Source: Azadirachta indica
Lineage: Eukaryota; Streptophyta; Magnoliopsida; Sapindales; Meliaceae
NCBI GenBank assembly: GCA_022749755.1
Contig: CM040442.1
Location: forward strand, 11,134,457-11,198,456
Direction of reading: 5' to 3'
Length of the DNA stretch: 64,000 bases
Positions 11,032-22,825 of this stretch are shown here, piece by piece (position 1 is the stretch's first letter; every line of letters starts with the position of its first letter). A program made the position numbers and the translations under genes. Below the pieces are notes generated by a model that saw only the letters and a list, made by a program, of their open reading frames with translations, searched no databases and was not told the DNA's origin.

Positions 11032-11945
11032 AACGTTAAAGTCACTGTAATACATAAAAATAACGGATTTTATTAAACATCATATATAGATGATAATTTT
11101 ATCCTTATATTTAGTGTAAATGATTTTTTAGTCCTCGAAGTTTGGTCAATGACTCTGATAAATCTCACTTGTTATACATATACTCAAAAAAATTCTACTC
11201 CTTTAAAAGAGACTCATAAACATTTATACAATATTTAAAAGAAAAATAAATATTTTAAATAAAACAAAAGTAATAAATTGTATTATGTTAATTAAATTTA
11301 GTATAATGTATTAATAAAAATTAATAATTAGATATATTTTATTTTTTTATTAAATAATTTAATTTTATTTTGATTAAAAATATAAAAATAATAAAAAATT
11401 TTACTGTTTTTATTTCTAACAAATATCACATGTATATATTTTTTATTTATTAATTAAAAGCAAAATAATTTTTCTTAAGAAATATTTTAACGTTAAAGTC
11501 CCTATAATACAAGAAAATAATGAATTTTACTAAACATCATATATACATGATAATTTTATCCTTATATTTAGTGTAAATGACATTTTAGTACTTAAAATTT
11601 GGTCAATTAACCTGATAAATCTCACTAGTTACACACATACCCAAAAAAATTTCAGTCTTTTGGAAGAGAGTTATAAATATTTATAAAATATTTAAAAGAA
11701 AAATAAATTTTTTGAATAATACAAGAGTAATAAATTGTATTATATTAATTAAATTTGGTATCATGTGTTAATAAAATTAATAATTGACATATTTTATATT
11801 CTTATTAAATAATTTAATTTTATTTTGATTAAAAATATAGAAAATAATAAAATTTTTACTGTTTTTATTTCTAACAAATATCACATGTATATATTTTTTT
11901 ACAATTTTTATTTATTGATTATAAGTAAAATAATTTTTCTTAAGA
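11032..11945. repeat. Tandem direct duplication, two copies of about 457 bp
   Basis: Copy one starts at 11032 and copy two at 11489, both with AACGTTAAAGTC. Shared landmarks in order: AACATCATATATA, ATGATAATTTTATCCTTATA, TGATAAATCTCACT, AATAAATTGTATTAT and ACTGTTTTTATTTCTAACAA. Small indels and substitutions show an old event. No coding potential; it lies upstream of the prenyltransferase leader exon. Confidence 0.85.
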
Positions 11946-13502
11946 AAATATAATGAATATAATATAATGTTTAATTATATATATTACAAATAAAAATATA
12001 ATGTCAAAATGTCTCTTTTAAATTTTTTTATAATTAAATATTAAATTATTTCTAAAAAAGTAAAATATCAGGGTTAAAAATATTTTAGCATATCGATTGG
12101 TTAACTCATTATTTTAATCTTTTTGATAATAGTATTTTTTCTAATTTTTTGTTAAAAAATAAATTAAGAAATTAGTTTTGACATTTTAGTCTTAAGTATG
12201 TTATGAATAATATAAACTAAATTGTTATAATTGAAAAAAATATATATTTTACTCTGTTAGTTTGCTAAAATTAAAAATGCAAATGATAACAATGTAATAG
12301 GTCAACTGTCATATATCAACCGGGTATCTATCTATCCTTTTTTTCAAACTCGAAAAATATTTGTTTATCCCTTAACTCCAAGAATATTTGTCTTTTTTCA
12401 AATTTTAGGGGCATATATCAATTTTCCCTAATAATAAAATATAACATGTGACTCATAAAATAAATAACAATTTTAAAATATTTTTCTCAATAAAAAGTTT
12501 ATTAATTATTTGATTATTACAAATGACTTTTAGAAAAAATTGTGATATTACTTTAATAGACAAATTTTAGGACTATATTAAATAAAAAGATTTTTTTTCT
12601 TATTAATTGTTTATTAAAAATTTACTTAAATTAGTTTAAATTAAAATTAAAATTTGATAAACATGTATTAAAATAAAATATTAAATAAAAGCAAAGAATG
12701 ACAAAAGAAAAGCTAACTTAATTTACTCCAAAAACACTATTTTTCTGAAATTAACACTCATGAATAACATAATAAAATTTTTTAAATACTCAATTAGCGC
12801 TTATTTAATGCTAATTAACGTTTTTTAAAAGCCAATTGACACTACCCAACATATCCTTAGTGTTATCTATTTCGTTAATTACATTAAATATTATATGTAA
12901 TGTATTATTTATAGTAAAATAAAGTTAGGTTATAAGCAAACTAATTTTTTTTAATTTGCTCAATCACCACAAGGCACTTCTTTTCTTTTGTATGAATGTG
13001 ATTATTATATAAATAATTATTATGTTATATTAAATATGTTATTTAACAATATAATTAAATAATATATATTTGATGTTTGAATTTATTAACATCTATTTAT
13101 TAATTAATTATTTTTAATAAAAATTTAAAAAATAAAAATAAAGAAATTTTAAATTATGTTTAAAAAAAATTATAACTTTTATTCTTATTAAACCTACTAC
13201 TATATACTAGGGGAAAGGACTTATACCCTAAGGTTTAAATTACTGGACTGATAGTTTCAAAATTATCTATCAAAATCTTATTTTCTTAAAAACTGACGAA
13301 TGTACCCCAATTAATATTAGTTATTTAACAAAAATAATTATTAAATCCTTAAAATTTGATAAAACAAAATATATTTATTTGTAATACATTAACAAAATAA
13401 ATAATAAGATTATTTTCTAATACATTAATAATATATTTATTAGTATATATATTAGTATATTAAAAATTTAGAGAAATTGACAGATATCCCTTTTGAAGTA
13501 TG
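11946..13502. other. AT-rich intergenic DNA, no gene seen
   Basis: Extremely AT-rich, with short direct repeats of phrases such as GGGGCATATATCAATTTTCC. No frame of credible composition, RNA gene or clear transposon terminus was found. Confidence 0.5.
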
Positions 13503-14380
13503 TTGTAACAGCCTAATGTCACATACCAAATTACTCCACGCAGCCTTACCAAATAATCTCTCACTCAATTATTGGAATACAAGCCTAATTTACTTAAAGT
13601 TTAAAAGGAAAGAAAGAGACATACAAAGAAGGAAAGCTTTATATTAATGCTCAAAGATTACACGAATTACAAGTAGCTTGGATGATTTGGCCAATCAAGA
13701 GCTCACAAATTTATACTAAATTGTCCTTAGAATGAACAGCCAAGATTGCATCTCACAATATACTTTTGAGAGATAAAATTGGCCTTCTAAAAATATTTTA
13801 AAATGTCTAATACGATGTCAAAAATATCTAACTACTTCACTTATGAACTAATCTTCTAGAATTTGAGTCAATTGGACAACAATTCTAGAAGGTAGGCTAA
13901 TTGTGCTAAAAATGGCCTACACTTAATTTTGGGTCAAGGATTAATTTGGACCTTTCTACCTCATATGCTTGCATAACATGCTGATCCTATGTGCTACTAA
14001 ATCTCCCTGTACGGTGCCCATGGGTTGGTAAGTCTGGTAGCCTCCCTCGCGCAATTGTAACCTGCAATTGTAACCCGCACAATTTATGCTCTCAAAGTAT
14101 TATTCATGGATACTATTTATGCAAGGTGTGATATTAGGCTTAAAATCGAGTAGATATTGTTTATTTTGGGTATTCAACCCGTCACGGATTTATTTTTAAG
14201 CTTTTCAACCAAAAACACATCTGCTCAGTTAAAGAGATTTAAGGTTTATAATTCAATCTAATCTTATTTTTATGAGCGATGTGGGATGTAACAATTCTCT
14301 CCCCCGTCTTCGGACCTCACGTCTTATTGAGGGCGCTAAACAGACAATATCTACTCGATTTTGGACCTAACTATTACATA
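13503..14380. mobile_element. LTR/transposon-like repeat (TGTAACAGCC ... ATTACA)
   Basis: A GC-richer block begins TGTAACAGCC and ends near CTATTACA. Near its 3' end it has an inverted repeat (AAATCGAGTAGATATTGT at about 14130-14150; its complement at about 14346-14366). Between these is GCGATGTGGGATGTAACAATTC followed by a CTCTCCCCC tract. From memory this phrase is common in plant repeats. TG...CA-type ends suggest a solo LTR, but no clean 5-bp target duplication was confirmed and no coding sequence is present. Confidence 0.4.
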
Positions 14381-15234
14381 TGGTGAAAGGATAAATACTC
14401 CTAAAGTTTGGGAAAAACCAAATATTCCTTGAGTGCAGAATAATGACATATACCCCTTTTAACTTTTACTTTTATAAGTTGACATGTTAAATTATTATCA
14501 TTTTTATTTTTTAAATTTTAGTAAAATAATAAAATAATATATATACCTTTTTAATTATAACAATTTAATCCCTATTTTTTAAAAAATAAAATGTTAAAAA
14601 TAAATACTTTCTTTTTTAATTTATTATTTCAGTAAAAAATTTAGAAAAGAAAATATTGTTATTAAAAAAATTTTAATAATGAGTTTGATGAAACTCCTAT
14701 ACTAAATATTTATAACTCTCTTCTTTTATTTTATTAATAATTATTCAGAAACTCAAATATCAATTTTCTCAATTAACAACTAAGAACTATTAGTAATTAT
14801 AGTACATTTTGAAGATAAAGCACTAGTGATATTCAAGTTTATTATTTCTCCGGTAAGGTCATCCAATTTGGCACGAGTATCTTCTGTAACAATAACAAAA
14901 GCAAATTATAAATATCATAACCTATAAGCAACAAAAAAAATGTAAATCAATTATATAAAAAATTTAATTATCAATCTCCTAAACAACCAATCTCTTCTAC
15001 AACTCAAATTCCCGTTGTATATAATATAACCCTAGCTAGCATGCAATATTCACAATAACTAAAAAAACATTATTGGAATTTGGTTCCTTAATTAATTGAT
15101 TAAAAACAATATTAAATTTCTTAATTTTTGAGCTTTAAAGCTTTAGTACTCCTACATGTTTCTTGCGACGGGTACAAAAAATTAATTAGATTATATATTT
15201 TGCAACAACTATATGTATATATATATATATATAT

Positions 15235-15462
15235 GGGAGAGGAACAATAATTTTATTTTTCACTATTTTTTACATTAGTTGTAAACTTGCAAACTATTAA
15301 ATATAAACACATCTAACGATTGATAATGCATGTGACAATGTAATTAATGTATACAATTAATGCATATATTAGATATAATATCAACTATTAAATATACTTT
15401 GATCTAATGGTTACAATTGTTATAAAAAAATTGTGTAAAAAAAAAAGAGCCCTTAATCATGC
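15235..15462. mobile_element. MITE-like element flanked by (TA)n, copy 1
   Basis: About 228 bp lie between (TA)n tracts at 15211-15234 and 15463-15482. The ends form imperfect inverted repeats: the 5' part has CACTATTTTTTACATTAG; the complement of the 3' part has ACAATTTTTTTATAACAATT. Its middle (CATCTAACGATTGATAATGC, then ATCAACTATTAAATATAC) recurs in copy two, at 16421-16624. Insertion within TA microsatellites recalls the Micron class of plant MITEs. Confidence 0.6.
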
Positions 15463-16379
15463 TTATATATATATATATATATGTTCAGTCATGGTCCAAT
15501 ATCAATTCTTTGGCCTGCTGACCTTCAACATGAATATAATCTCAAATTTAATTTAGTAAAATGCTCAATCAAATAAATGCAGCAACCACGCAACTTGGAA
15601 AATAAAGAGATTCCTTGTGCTTCTCTCTAGCTAACACTGAGATCACAACGATGATTAGAATCGGAGTGCTGATTGGAGCTTTAGAGTAAGAGGACTGGGA
15701 TGTTGGAAGATGGGTAAGATATGGGTTTAGAGTGGTGGCAAAGAATAGCAGGTCCAAAATGTGAAAAATTTTTGTGAATATCAGTTAGGTTTAATTTAGT
15801 TATTATCATTGAGACCCTTCAAATATTAAAAATAAAATATTTTATCAAACATAATATATATTTAATAATTAAACATAATATAACGCTCTTCTTTTACTTT
15901 ATTAATAATTATTCACAAATTCAAATATCAATTTTCTCAAATAACAACTAAGAACTATCAGGAATTATACGACGTTTTGAAGATAGAGTACTAGTGATAT
16001 TCAAGTTTATTATTTCTCCAGTAAGATCATCTAATTTGGCACGAATGTTTCCTATAACAATAACAAAAACAAATTATAAATATCATAATTTATAAGCAAC
16101 CAAAAAAAAAATGTAAATCAATTACATAAAAATTTAATTATCAGTCTCCTAAACAACTAATCTTTTGTACAAATCAAATTCCTGTTGTATATAATATAAC
16201 CCTAGCTAGCATGCAATATTCACAATAACTAAAAAAACATTATTGGAATTTGGTTCCTTAATTAATTGATTAAAAACAATATTAAATTTCTTAATTTTTT
16301 AACTTTAAAGCTTTAGTACTCCTACATATTTCTTGCAATAGGTACAAAAAATTAATTAGGTTATATATTTTTCAACAAC

Positions 16380-16382
<3 letters not shown>

Positions 16383-16419
<37 letters not shown>
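16383..16419. repeat. (CA)n microsatellite
   Basis: About 18 uninterrupted AC dinucleotides directly border MITE-like copy two. At the equivalent position in the older duplicate (15211-15234) the repeat is (TA)n. Confidence 0.95.
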
Positions 16420-16420
<1 letters not shown>

Positions 16421-16422
<2 letters not shown>

Positions 16423-16624
16423 GAAAGGATCAATGACTTTTTTTTGCACTATTTTTTATATCAGTTCTAACCCATTGGATCTAAACATATCTAACGGTTG
16501 AGATACAATACATACAATTAATATATATATCAGATGCAATATCAACTGTTAAATATACCTTGATCTAATAGGTTATAATTGTTATAAAAAATTGTATAAG
16601 TAAAAAGGAGCCATTAATCATACT
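16421..16624. mobile_element. MITE-like element flanked by microsatellite, copy 2
   Basis: About 204 bp, clearly related to the element at 15235-15462 (shared ACATATCTAACGGTTGA-type core, TCAACTGTTAAATATACCTTG, and GAGCC near the 3' end followed by TTAATCATACTTATATA). It is bounded by (CA)n on the left and (TA)n at 16625-16651 on the right. Non-coding. Confidence 0.6.
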
Positions 16625-16651
16625 TATATAAATATATATATATATATATAT

Positions 16652-16914
16652 GGGGTAAGATTAACAGCCTCTTTATTTTACACAAAATGTTACATCAATT
16701 ATAAACTGTTGGAATATCGACACATTTAACGGTTGAGATTGCATTTAATATATGCATTAATTATGAATGCATTAATTATGCATTAATTATATGTTCAGAT
16801 GCAATCTCAAATGTTAGATATGCCTATGTCCAACGATTTACTATTAATATAAAATTTTGTGTTGATATAAAATTTTGTGTAAAATAAAGGATTACTAATC
16901 CTACCACTTTTTTA
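16652..16914. mobile_element. MITE-like element flanked by (TA)n, second type
   Basis: A 263-bp element between (TA)n at 16625-16651 and 16915-16940. The terminal inverted repeats are long: CTTTATTTTACACAAAATGT near the left end matches the complement of AAAATTTTGTGTAAAATAAAG near the right end, and CTGTTGGA is mirrored by TCCAACGA. The centre has several ATGCATTAATTATG-type units. Non-coding; related in style to the two neighbouring elements. Confidence 0.65.
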
Positions 16915-17698
16915 TTATATATATATATATATATATATATGTTCAGTCATGGTCCAATATCAATTCTTTGGCCTGATAACCTTCAACATGAATATAATGT
17001 CAAATTTAATTTAGTAAAATGCTCAATCAAATAAATGCAACAAACACGAAACTTGGAAAATAGAAAGTTCCTCGTGCTTCTCTCTAGCTAACACTGAGAT
17101 CACAACGATGATTAGAGTCAAAGTGCTGATCGGAGCTTTAGAGTAAGAGGACTGGGATGTTGGACGCTTGGTAAGATAGGGTTAAAGTGGCGGCTGCCAA
17201 GAAAGAATCGCAAGTCCAAAATGTGAAAAATTTTTGTGAATATCATTTAGGGTAATTTAGTTATTATCATTGACATCCTTAAGATATTAAAAATAAAATA
17301 TGTTATCAAACATAATATAAATTTAATAATTAAATCCTTATATTAGTTACAAATATATTTATATTTTATATTTTATATTTTGTAATTTTATTAAAATATA
17401 TTCATTTAAAATAAATTATTTATTTATTTGTTTAAAATATAATTATTCATTTAATTAATCGTATCATAAACAAATAATCGTATCTTACATAATAATTGTG
17501 TTGACACAAATATGATACGATTATTATTCATGTCAAGTTTTCAAATTCGGATCTATTTAATAATATCGAATCATGATCATATTGTGTTTCAAATTATTAC
17601 TCCCAACTCATTGGGTCTTGAATGGTTTAATAAGCTTGAGGTTCAATTTTGATTAGATCTCCTTTTTGCACAATTTTTTATCATGGGACATACTTAAG

Positions 17699-18130
17699 TA
17701 GGGGTGGATACGGTCCAGTTCGATTCGATTTTTGAAAAATCAGACCGAAACCAAAAATTACAGGTCTCAAATTTTGTAGATTGGACCGAACTGATTACAT
17801 GTTAAAACCGGATTAAAATCGAATCCATCGGTTTAATTTTCTGCTCAGTTCAATTTTTAAATAAATTTATTATTTTAAAAAAATTTTCAGTGTACTAAAT
17901 TATGTCGTTTTATGAAAATACAATAAACGACATCATTTAAATAAAAAAATTAAAAAATAATATTTTTAGTTTGATATGGATTTTTTGAATCAAAATTAAA
18001 ATTGAACTGAGAATTTTAAATTTTTTATTTTAAAAACCGAAATCGAATTAAATTATATAAAATATCATACTAAACTCATAAATTTTGATCCAATTTCAAT
18101 CGATTCAAAACAGTTTTCTGCCCACTCCTA
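17699..18130. mobile_element. hAT-like MITE with 8-bp target-site duplication
   Basis: The element starts TAGGGGTGG and ends CCACTCCTA, giving short inverted termini. It is flanked by TACTTAAG (17691-17698) and TACTCAAG (18131-18138), an 8-bp duplication with one mismatch, the size typical of hAT transposons. The 432-bp interior has no transposase. It carries mirrored phrases such as CAGTTCGATTCGATTT near the left and complementary CAATTTCAATCGATTC near the right. Confidence 0.75.
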
Positions 18131-18638
18131 TACTCAAGTACAGTGTTTTTTAGAAGAAACATACTCCAGTCTTATTTTTAAGAAAATGAGACAAATTATT
18201 CTTTTTCGGACCAAAATTTGTTGGTTACATTTACACAATATTCCGACAGTTCCTTGTACTGGATTTTGAACTTTTGGACTCCCAAAGTTTAGACTTTGAC
18301 TTTGTTTCTTGCTTTTATCACTTTTCCGGAAGATAGATTTTTGCGCAACTTAAAAGAATCATATCCTTACTATGAATCGGGTTAGTAAGAGTGCAAGCAA
18401 ATCCGTCAGGACGGGAGATATACGGTGATAGAAAAGTCTACTCCCAATAAACGTGTAAAATTAAGGCATTTTATCCTTTTCCTAAATTAAAATATCCTGC
18501 TAGAAAATTAAAATCAACACAAAACAACAATAGCCACATTTGACATTCCATCCTCTCTCCGTATATCTCTCTCTCCCTCTTGAATATCTTCTCCCTTGTC
18601 TTAGTCCCTTGTGCCCTAAGCTTTCAGTCTCCATTTCC

Positions 18639-19433
18639 ATGAATTTCTTCCTTCTGCAAACATCTCCCATCTCTAAAACCTCCACGTTCTTCACTCTCTC
18701 ATGCTCTTTCAAACCCCACAAAAACCCCATTTTCACAAACCCAAAAACCATCCCAGCGAGGGACAGAGTCATAGACTTCGGCAGACACAAGGGCAAAATG
18801 CTGGGCACACTTCCTTCAAACTATCTCAAATGGGTTTCTAAAAACCTTCGTGCACGTGACTTCGAAGACTGGGCAAAGCTAGCAGACCAGGTGCTGGAAG
18901 ATCCTGTTTACGCAGACAGAATAGAATGGGAGTTTGCTGAGAGTGTTTTGACTGGAAATGGTATCAGTAGTAATTTGGGAGCAAGAGATAATGAGAGTGC
19001 AGTTTCTCAGTTGCTGGAGTTGAGTGAGAGATTTGGTTGGGATAATGAAGATAAAGTTGGATGGAGTAAGGTTGAGTTTGAGCTTTTGGGGACAAGTAAA
19101 GGAGGGAGAATTCCAAGGATTAATGTGGGTGAAAATGGAGGGAAAGGAATCAAAGAGGAAGATAAAGAGATGTTAAGAGGGAAGAAGGAAGAGAATGTTG
19201 GCGGGTTATTATCAGAGAGGGAAGGGAGGAGAAGGGAGAGGAGAATGAGGATGAAGGAGAAGATGGGGATTAGGGCTAATAGTAGGGGTAAATTTGGAAA
19301 TGGAAATGGTGATGATAGGATCCAGAGTGAGACGAGTGGGAAAGATTTGAACGTGGAGATTAAAAGTCCTTTTCCTGGAAGAGAAGCACTTTTGAAGAAA
19401 GTGCTTAGTCGTAAGAGATTCTTGTCACACTAA
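18639..19433 (+). CDS. DUF3820-type protein, probably organelle-targeted, 264 aa, single exon
   Basis: Function unknown. Residues about 40-95 contain RVIDFGRHKGKMLGTLPSN followed by YLKWVSKNLRARDFEDWAKL and LADQVLEDPVYADRIEWE. This resembles the small domain that databases label DUF3820 or putative quorum-sensing-regulated virulence factor, a family name that does not imply virulence in plants. The N-terminus from the ATG at 18639 (MNFFLLQTSPISKTSTFF) is rich in Ser/Thr/Phe with few acidic residues, suggesting a plastid or mitochondrial transit peptide. The open frame extends upstream to 18540 only through a TTG, so the ATG is preferred. The C-terminal half is highly charged (REGRRRERRMRMKEKMGIRA) and likely disordered or nucleic-acid-binding. 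It ends SRKRFLSH. The gene appears intact and intronless. Confidence 0.8.
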   Translation: MNFFLLQTSPISKTSTFFTLSCSFKPHKNPIFTNPKTIPARDRVIDFGRHKGKMLGTLPSNYLKWVSKNLRARDFEDWAKLADQVLEDPVYADRIEWEFAESVLTGNGISSNLGARDNESAVSQLLELSERFGWDNEDKVGWSKVEFELLGTSKGGRIPRINVGENGGKGIKEEDKEMLRGKKEENVGGLLSEREGRRRERRMRMKEKMGIRANSRGKFGNGNGDDRIQSETSGKDLNVEIKSPFPGREALLKKVLSRKRFLSH

Positions 19434-22400
19434 TTTGATCACAAATTTCTGCTGTTGTAAGACCATTCTTCACTGAGATTGCAAAATTTTCCCTCATTTT
19501 GTATGAGTTTTCATTTTTAATTTATATTTGTTTCATCACAACGAAATCTTCCCTCCGTTAGAAGCAAAGGGCTAAAGAACCCACATCTGAAATGAACATA
19601 TTTGAGCTTAAAAAAGATCTTAATTCTTAAGAAAGATCTCGATCCAGAAATGGATACAAGTTTCCATGTAATAGATTTGGAAATATCTAAAATTGAGATA
19701 TGTAGAAATACATTGACTTATGAAATAGAAATACGAAAAGTATCAAATAGAAGTAACCGGGCAAGATGACAACATAGCAACCGTATAATACAGTCGTTGT
19801 GTTTGTACCGTTAAATTGCCAAAAGTACAATCCAGTTGTCAATTTAAAGTGAAAATGATCTATGAATTGTGTGGGGGATGCCCACTTCCTGTAGATACAT
19901 AATACATGGGCTGTACTGGATTGTGAATCAGAATAGAAGAACAACAATTACAAACATATCTTAAGGACAAGTAAGCATTTCACATTTTTGTGCCCACTGC
20001 TAGAAGCAAGCTATAAAGCTTAAAGTTCCTGAAGTTCATCATTTAAGCGTTGCACACTTGCAGATTGAAAGATAATCTCACAACAGGCATGCACAAGTTG
20101 TCCTTAAACCTGTATTATTCAGATTGGAAGGTGCCCAAGATCACAGTATTTACAGCTTAACACAACATGTTGCGTCTTCAAAACAATATGCTGTGCAGTA
20201 TCTTTCATATTGGTTAAAGTTCAGTTTGAAGAAAGAAACTTTCATGCAACACCAAATGCCATTGGGCTAGACAAAATTACATAGCTCATCATCCATAGCT
20301 TTCCTTGCTGGGACTGCCATGATGGTCTTTTGCAACCGGCTGTTCATTCAAACAAAATGAATATACATGTCATGTATAGACTATCACAAACCAAGGCATG
20401 TTCATCAAAATTTTTGAATATATCCTTAAATAAGAGGCTCCCGAGTTTAACAGTCATTGCTTCCGAGGCATTATACCCTGAACAGTAACTGGTTTCTACC
20501 ATTCACCTTAGAAGAAGCTACGATGGAGCAAGGGGTTCTGTCCAAGTATTAAGTGCTAAGCTGATCCCGTTTAAATCTCTATTATGAGGAACAATGCAAA
20601 ACTTCGCCTGGTTGTTTAAGCCCAAAAAAGTTTTGGGTTAACCAGACCAGCATTCACAACCTGAACATTTAAACCATCAGGTCTGGTCAAGTTTCTTTAA
20701 AAGACCTGGGAGATGAAGCATGTTTTACTAAAAGATGTCTGGTCACTGATTACATAGTAATCTGCAATACTCTTGGTACTCAACAGACAAAAATTACAAA
20801 TTACAATTCACATTTTACTCACTTTCCTTCACACTTTTTTATAAGTAAGTCTTTATATGATGGAAACTAGGCATAGATTGTGCTCCTGCTATCATACCTT
20901 GAGAAAGTGACAATGACAACTAAATAAAAAAGCCAAACAGCCATCAAGCACAAAAAAATAAAACAACCCTCCCAGAGTATGGAACAGAACCATCACCACA
21001 TACCATGAAGTGTAGGGCACAAAGCTCAAAAGCATTTTTCCTGCTATCAGCTCAATGCTGAACAGTGCATAGCCAAAATCTTTGAAGCTACACTTTCTAA
21101 TTCTTTTCTCTGAACAAAGCAATTGAAACTAAGATAAGAAATCCAGATCAACATCATTGGTTATCATCATGTAGAAGTTGGTCCTCTCAGAAACTTGCAA
21201 TTCCTTTCTGACATATGCTCCACATTAAGTAATACTGTCACAATTTTGCAAGCCAAACATTTACTCTATGTGAAAATACTAATAATAATAATAATAATAA
21301 TAATGAAAATAAAAGTGGCACAAAGAACAAGCCTTTAGTTCAAAAAGGAAAACTGAAACAACTCAATGTACCATCAATTCAATTGTGACCATATAAAGTG
21401 TTCAACCTAGATGCAAACATCACATTTAAAAACATTTATGACATTCTTGATGATCCAACCCCTTAGCTCTAAAGAAAAAACAAAAAAGTAAACACCTGGC
21501 TCAAACACACAGTTGCACAGCTGGGGGCATCATATGGTCAAACCATTGAGCTCTACACATAGCATCAACAGAACAACTGGAGCTTCCCCAAAACTCCAAT
21601 AGCTTCTTTATTTTATTTATTTATTGAAAAGGAAGCATATTAGCCAGAAATTATCCTTTTGCACTGGAATACTTAGTGTTATGATTAAGCTTTTAAGTAT
21701 GATTAGTCTCAGTCCTCAGTTTTCAAAGAGTTGAAAACAGGGACTGCTGTTAGTTTAAGATTCAATGCAGCAGCTCTAGAGAATCAAAGATGAAGTCAAA
21801 AGGTAAAAGAAGAGGTTAGATAAGTCCAAAAATAAAATCAAAGCATAATGGATTCCGCAATACATGATTCTTATTACATTGAAAGAGCATATTGTTTTGC
21901 GGACAACTACGAAAAACATATAATTTCAAAGTTTGTAATTCCAACACTTCAAAACATTAATGAAATGTAAACTAAGTGGAAACTTATGTCATGATTTCAT
22001 TTCTAACAATTACACTCATGCCCATTTAATGAAAAGAAAATGCAGAGCCAGTCCATAACAAAATAATACTGAATTAAACAAAGAATTCTGGCAAATTACC
22101 AGTAACAAGTACCCTTTGTAATTGGTTAAAACATTGAAGGCTGAGGAGCTCCAACACTTCAATGTGGAATCAAAATTAACTGTGACACCAAGTGAATTGA
22201 TCAAGCTTCCTTCATTCACTTCAAAATGTGGTGGTTGTCCTGATCAGCTGGCACATGACCAACGCACATAGTCTGAAAACCTGAAGCAACACAGAGCTTA
22301 GTGTATGTAAAAACTGAATAAACAACCCGACTTGCATCATCCATCAAAATGGAGAAGGAAGAAAGTGGTAAACCAGCTGTTAAAGCACAGAAAAGGAGTG

Positions 22401-22825
22401 AAAGCTGCATCTTACCTAGTAGACCTAGTCAAAATTTTTAACAGGTTAACCTAGTAACTGGTGGAATGTGAAATTGGTAGACATATCCATATCAAAGACT
22501 CCACTTGCCATAGCAGAAAAGACAAAAAGAGTTATATTCTCAATCCTCGGGCTTACTCAAAGCCCTTTACCTGTCAGATATATTTTGATACAAAACATAT
22601 GATGTTTCAAGCATAAAGACAGAAGCACATAAAATCTAGATTAATGGTATGTACCTTAACCTTCCTTGAGAAGCTTGAAACATGAAAATGTTCAGGACAC
22701 AAACAACCATATTGTCTTCAGAATAGAATGACAATCATCTCCTGCGATATCAAAGCAATATGTTCTTCACATAAATACTAGTTCAACTCCAAGATAAATA
22801 TCAAATTAAGACAGTAGTGGCAAGT
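19434..22825. other. Intergenic region, possibly partly 3' untranslated sequence of the PPR gene
   Basis: About 3.4 kb of moderate-AT sequence with no recognised protein family. It holds a (AAT)n microsatellite at about 21278-21304. On the minus strand there are short exon-like frames (for example NEQPVAKDHHGSPSKESYG before a stop near 20280-20340, and an ATG frame at 22216-22410). None has homology I recognise or a consistent splice chain. Composition is closer to transcribed plant DNA than to the AT-rich deserts nearby, so spliced 3'UTR of the PPR gene is possible. Confidence 0.4.
21278..21304. repeat. (AAT)n microsatellite
   Basis: About nine uninterrupted AAT units in the intergenic region between the DUF3820 and PPR genes. 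Confidence 0.9.

Larger units (their letters stand above)
14710..17333. repeat. Tandem direct duplication of about 1.2 kb, interrupted by MITE-like elements
   Basis: Copy one (about 14710-15876) and copy two (about 15886-17333) share long blocks in the same order: TTATTAATAATTATTCA, CACTAGTGATATTCAAG or close to it, TATAACCCTAGCTAGCATGC, ACATTATTGGAATTTGGTTC, TTCAGTCATGGTCCAATATC and GCTTCTCTCTAGCTAACACT. Copy two is longer because it carries two MITE-like insertions and a (CA)n tract where copy one carries one element. On the minus strand each copy keeps an exon-like frame (near 14770-14880 and 15955-16055) containing RAKLDDLTGEIINLNITS and ending in SS-stop. This may be a remnant of a duplicated, unrecognised gene. 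Confidence 0.85.

Noticed and set aside
10864..11055. Minus-strand frame of 63 codons in GC-rich DNA
   Set aside because: More likely untranslated leader of the prenyltransferase gene; no similarity and poor composition.
18540..18638. N-terminal extension of the DUF3820 protein
   Set aside because: The extension begins with TTG and has no ATG; a eukaryotic start at 18639 with a transit-peptide-like N-terminus is more credible.
22216..22410. Minus-strand 64-codon ATG frame with a hydrophobic start
   Set aside because: No recognised homology, no supporting splice chain, and the neighbouring DNA looks like UTR or intergenic sequence.
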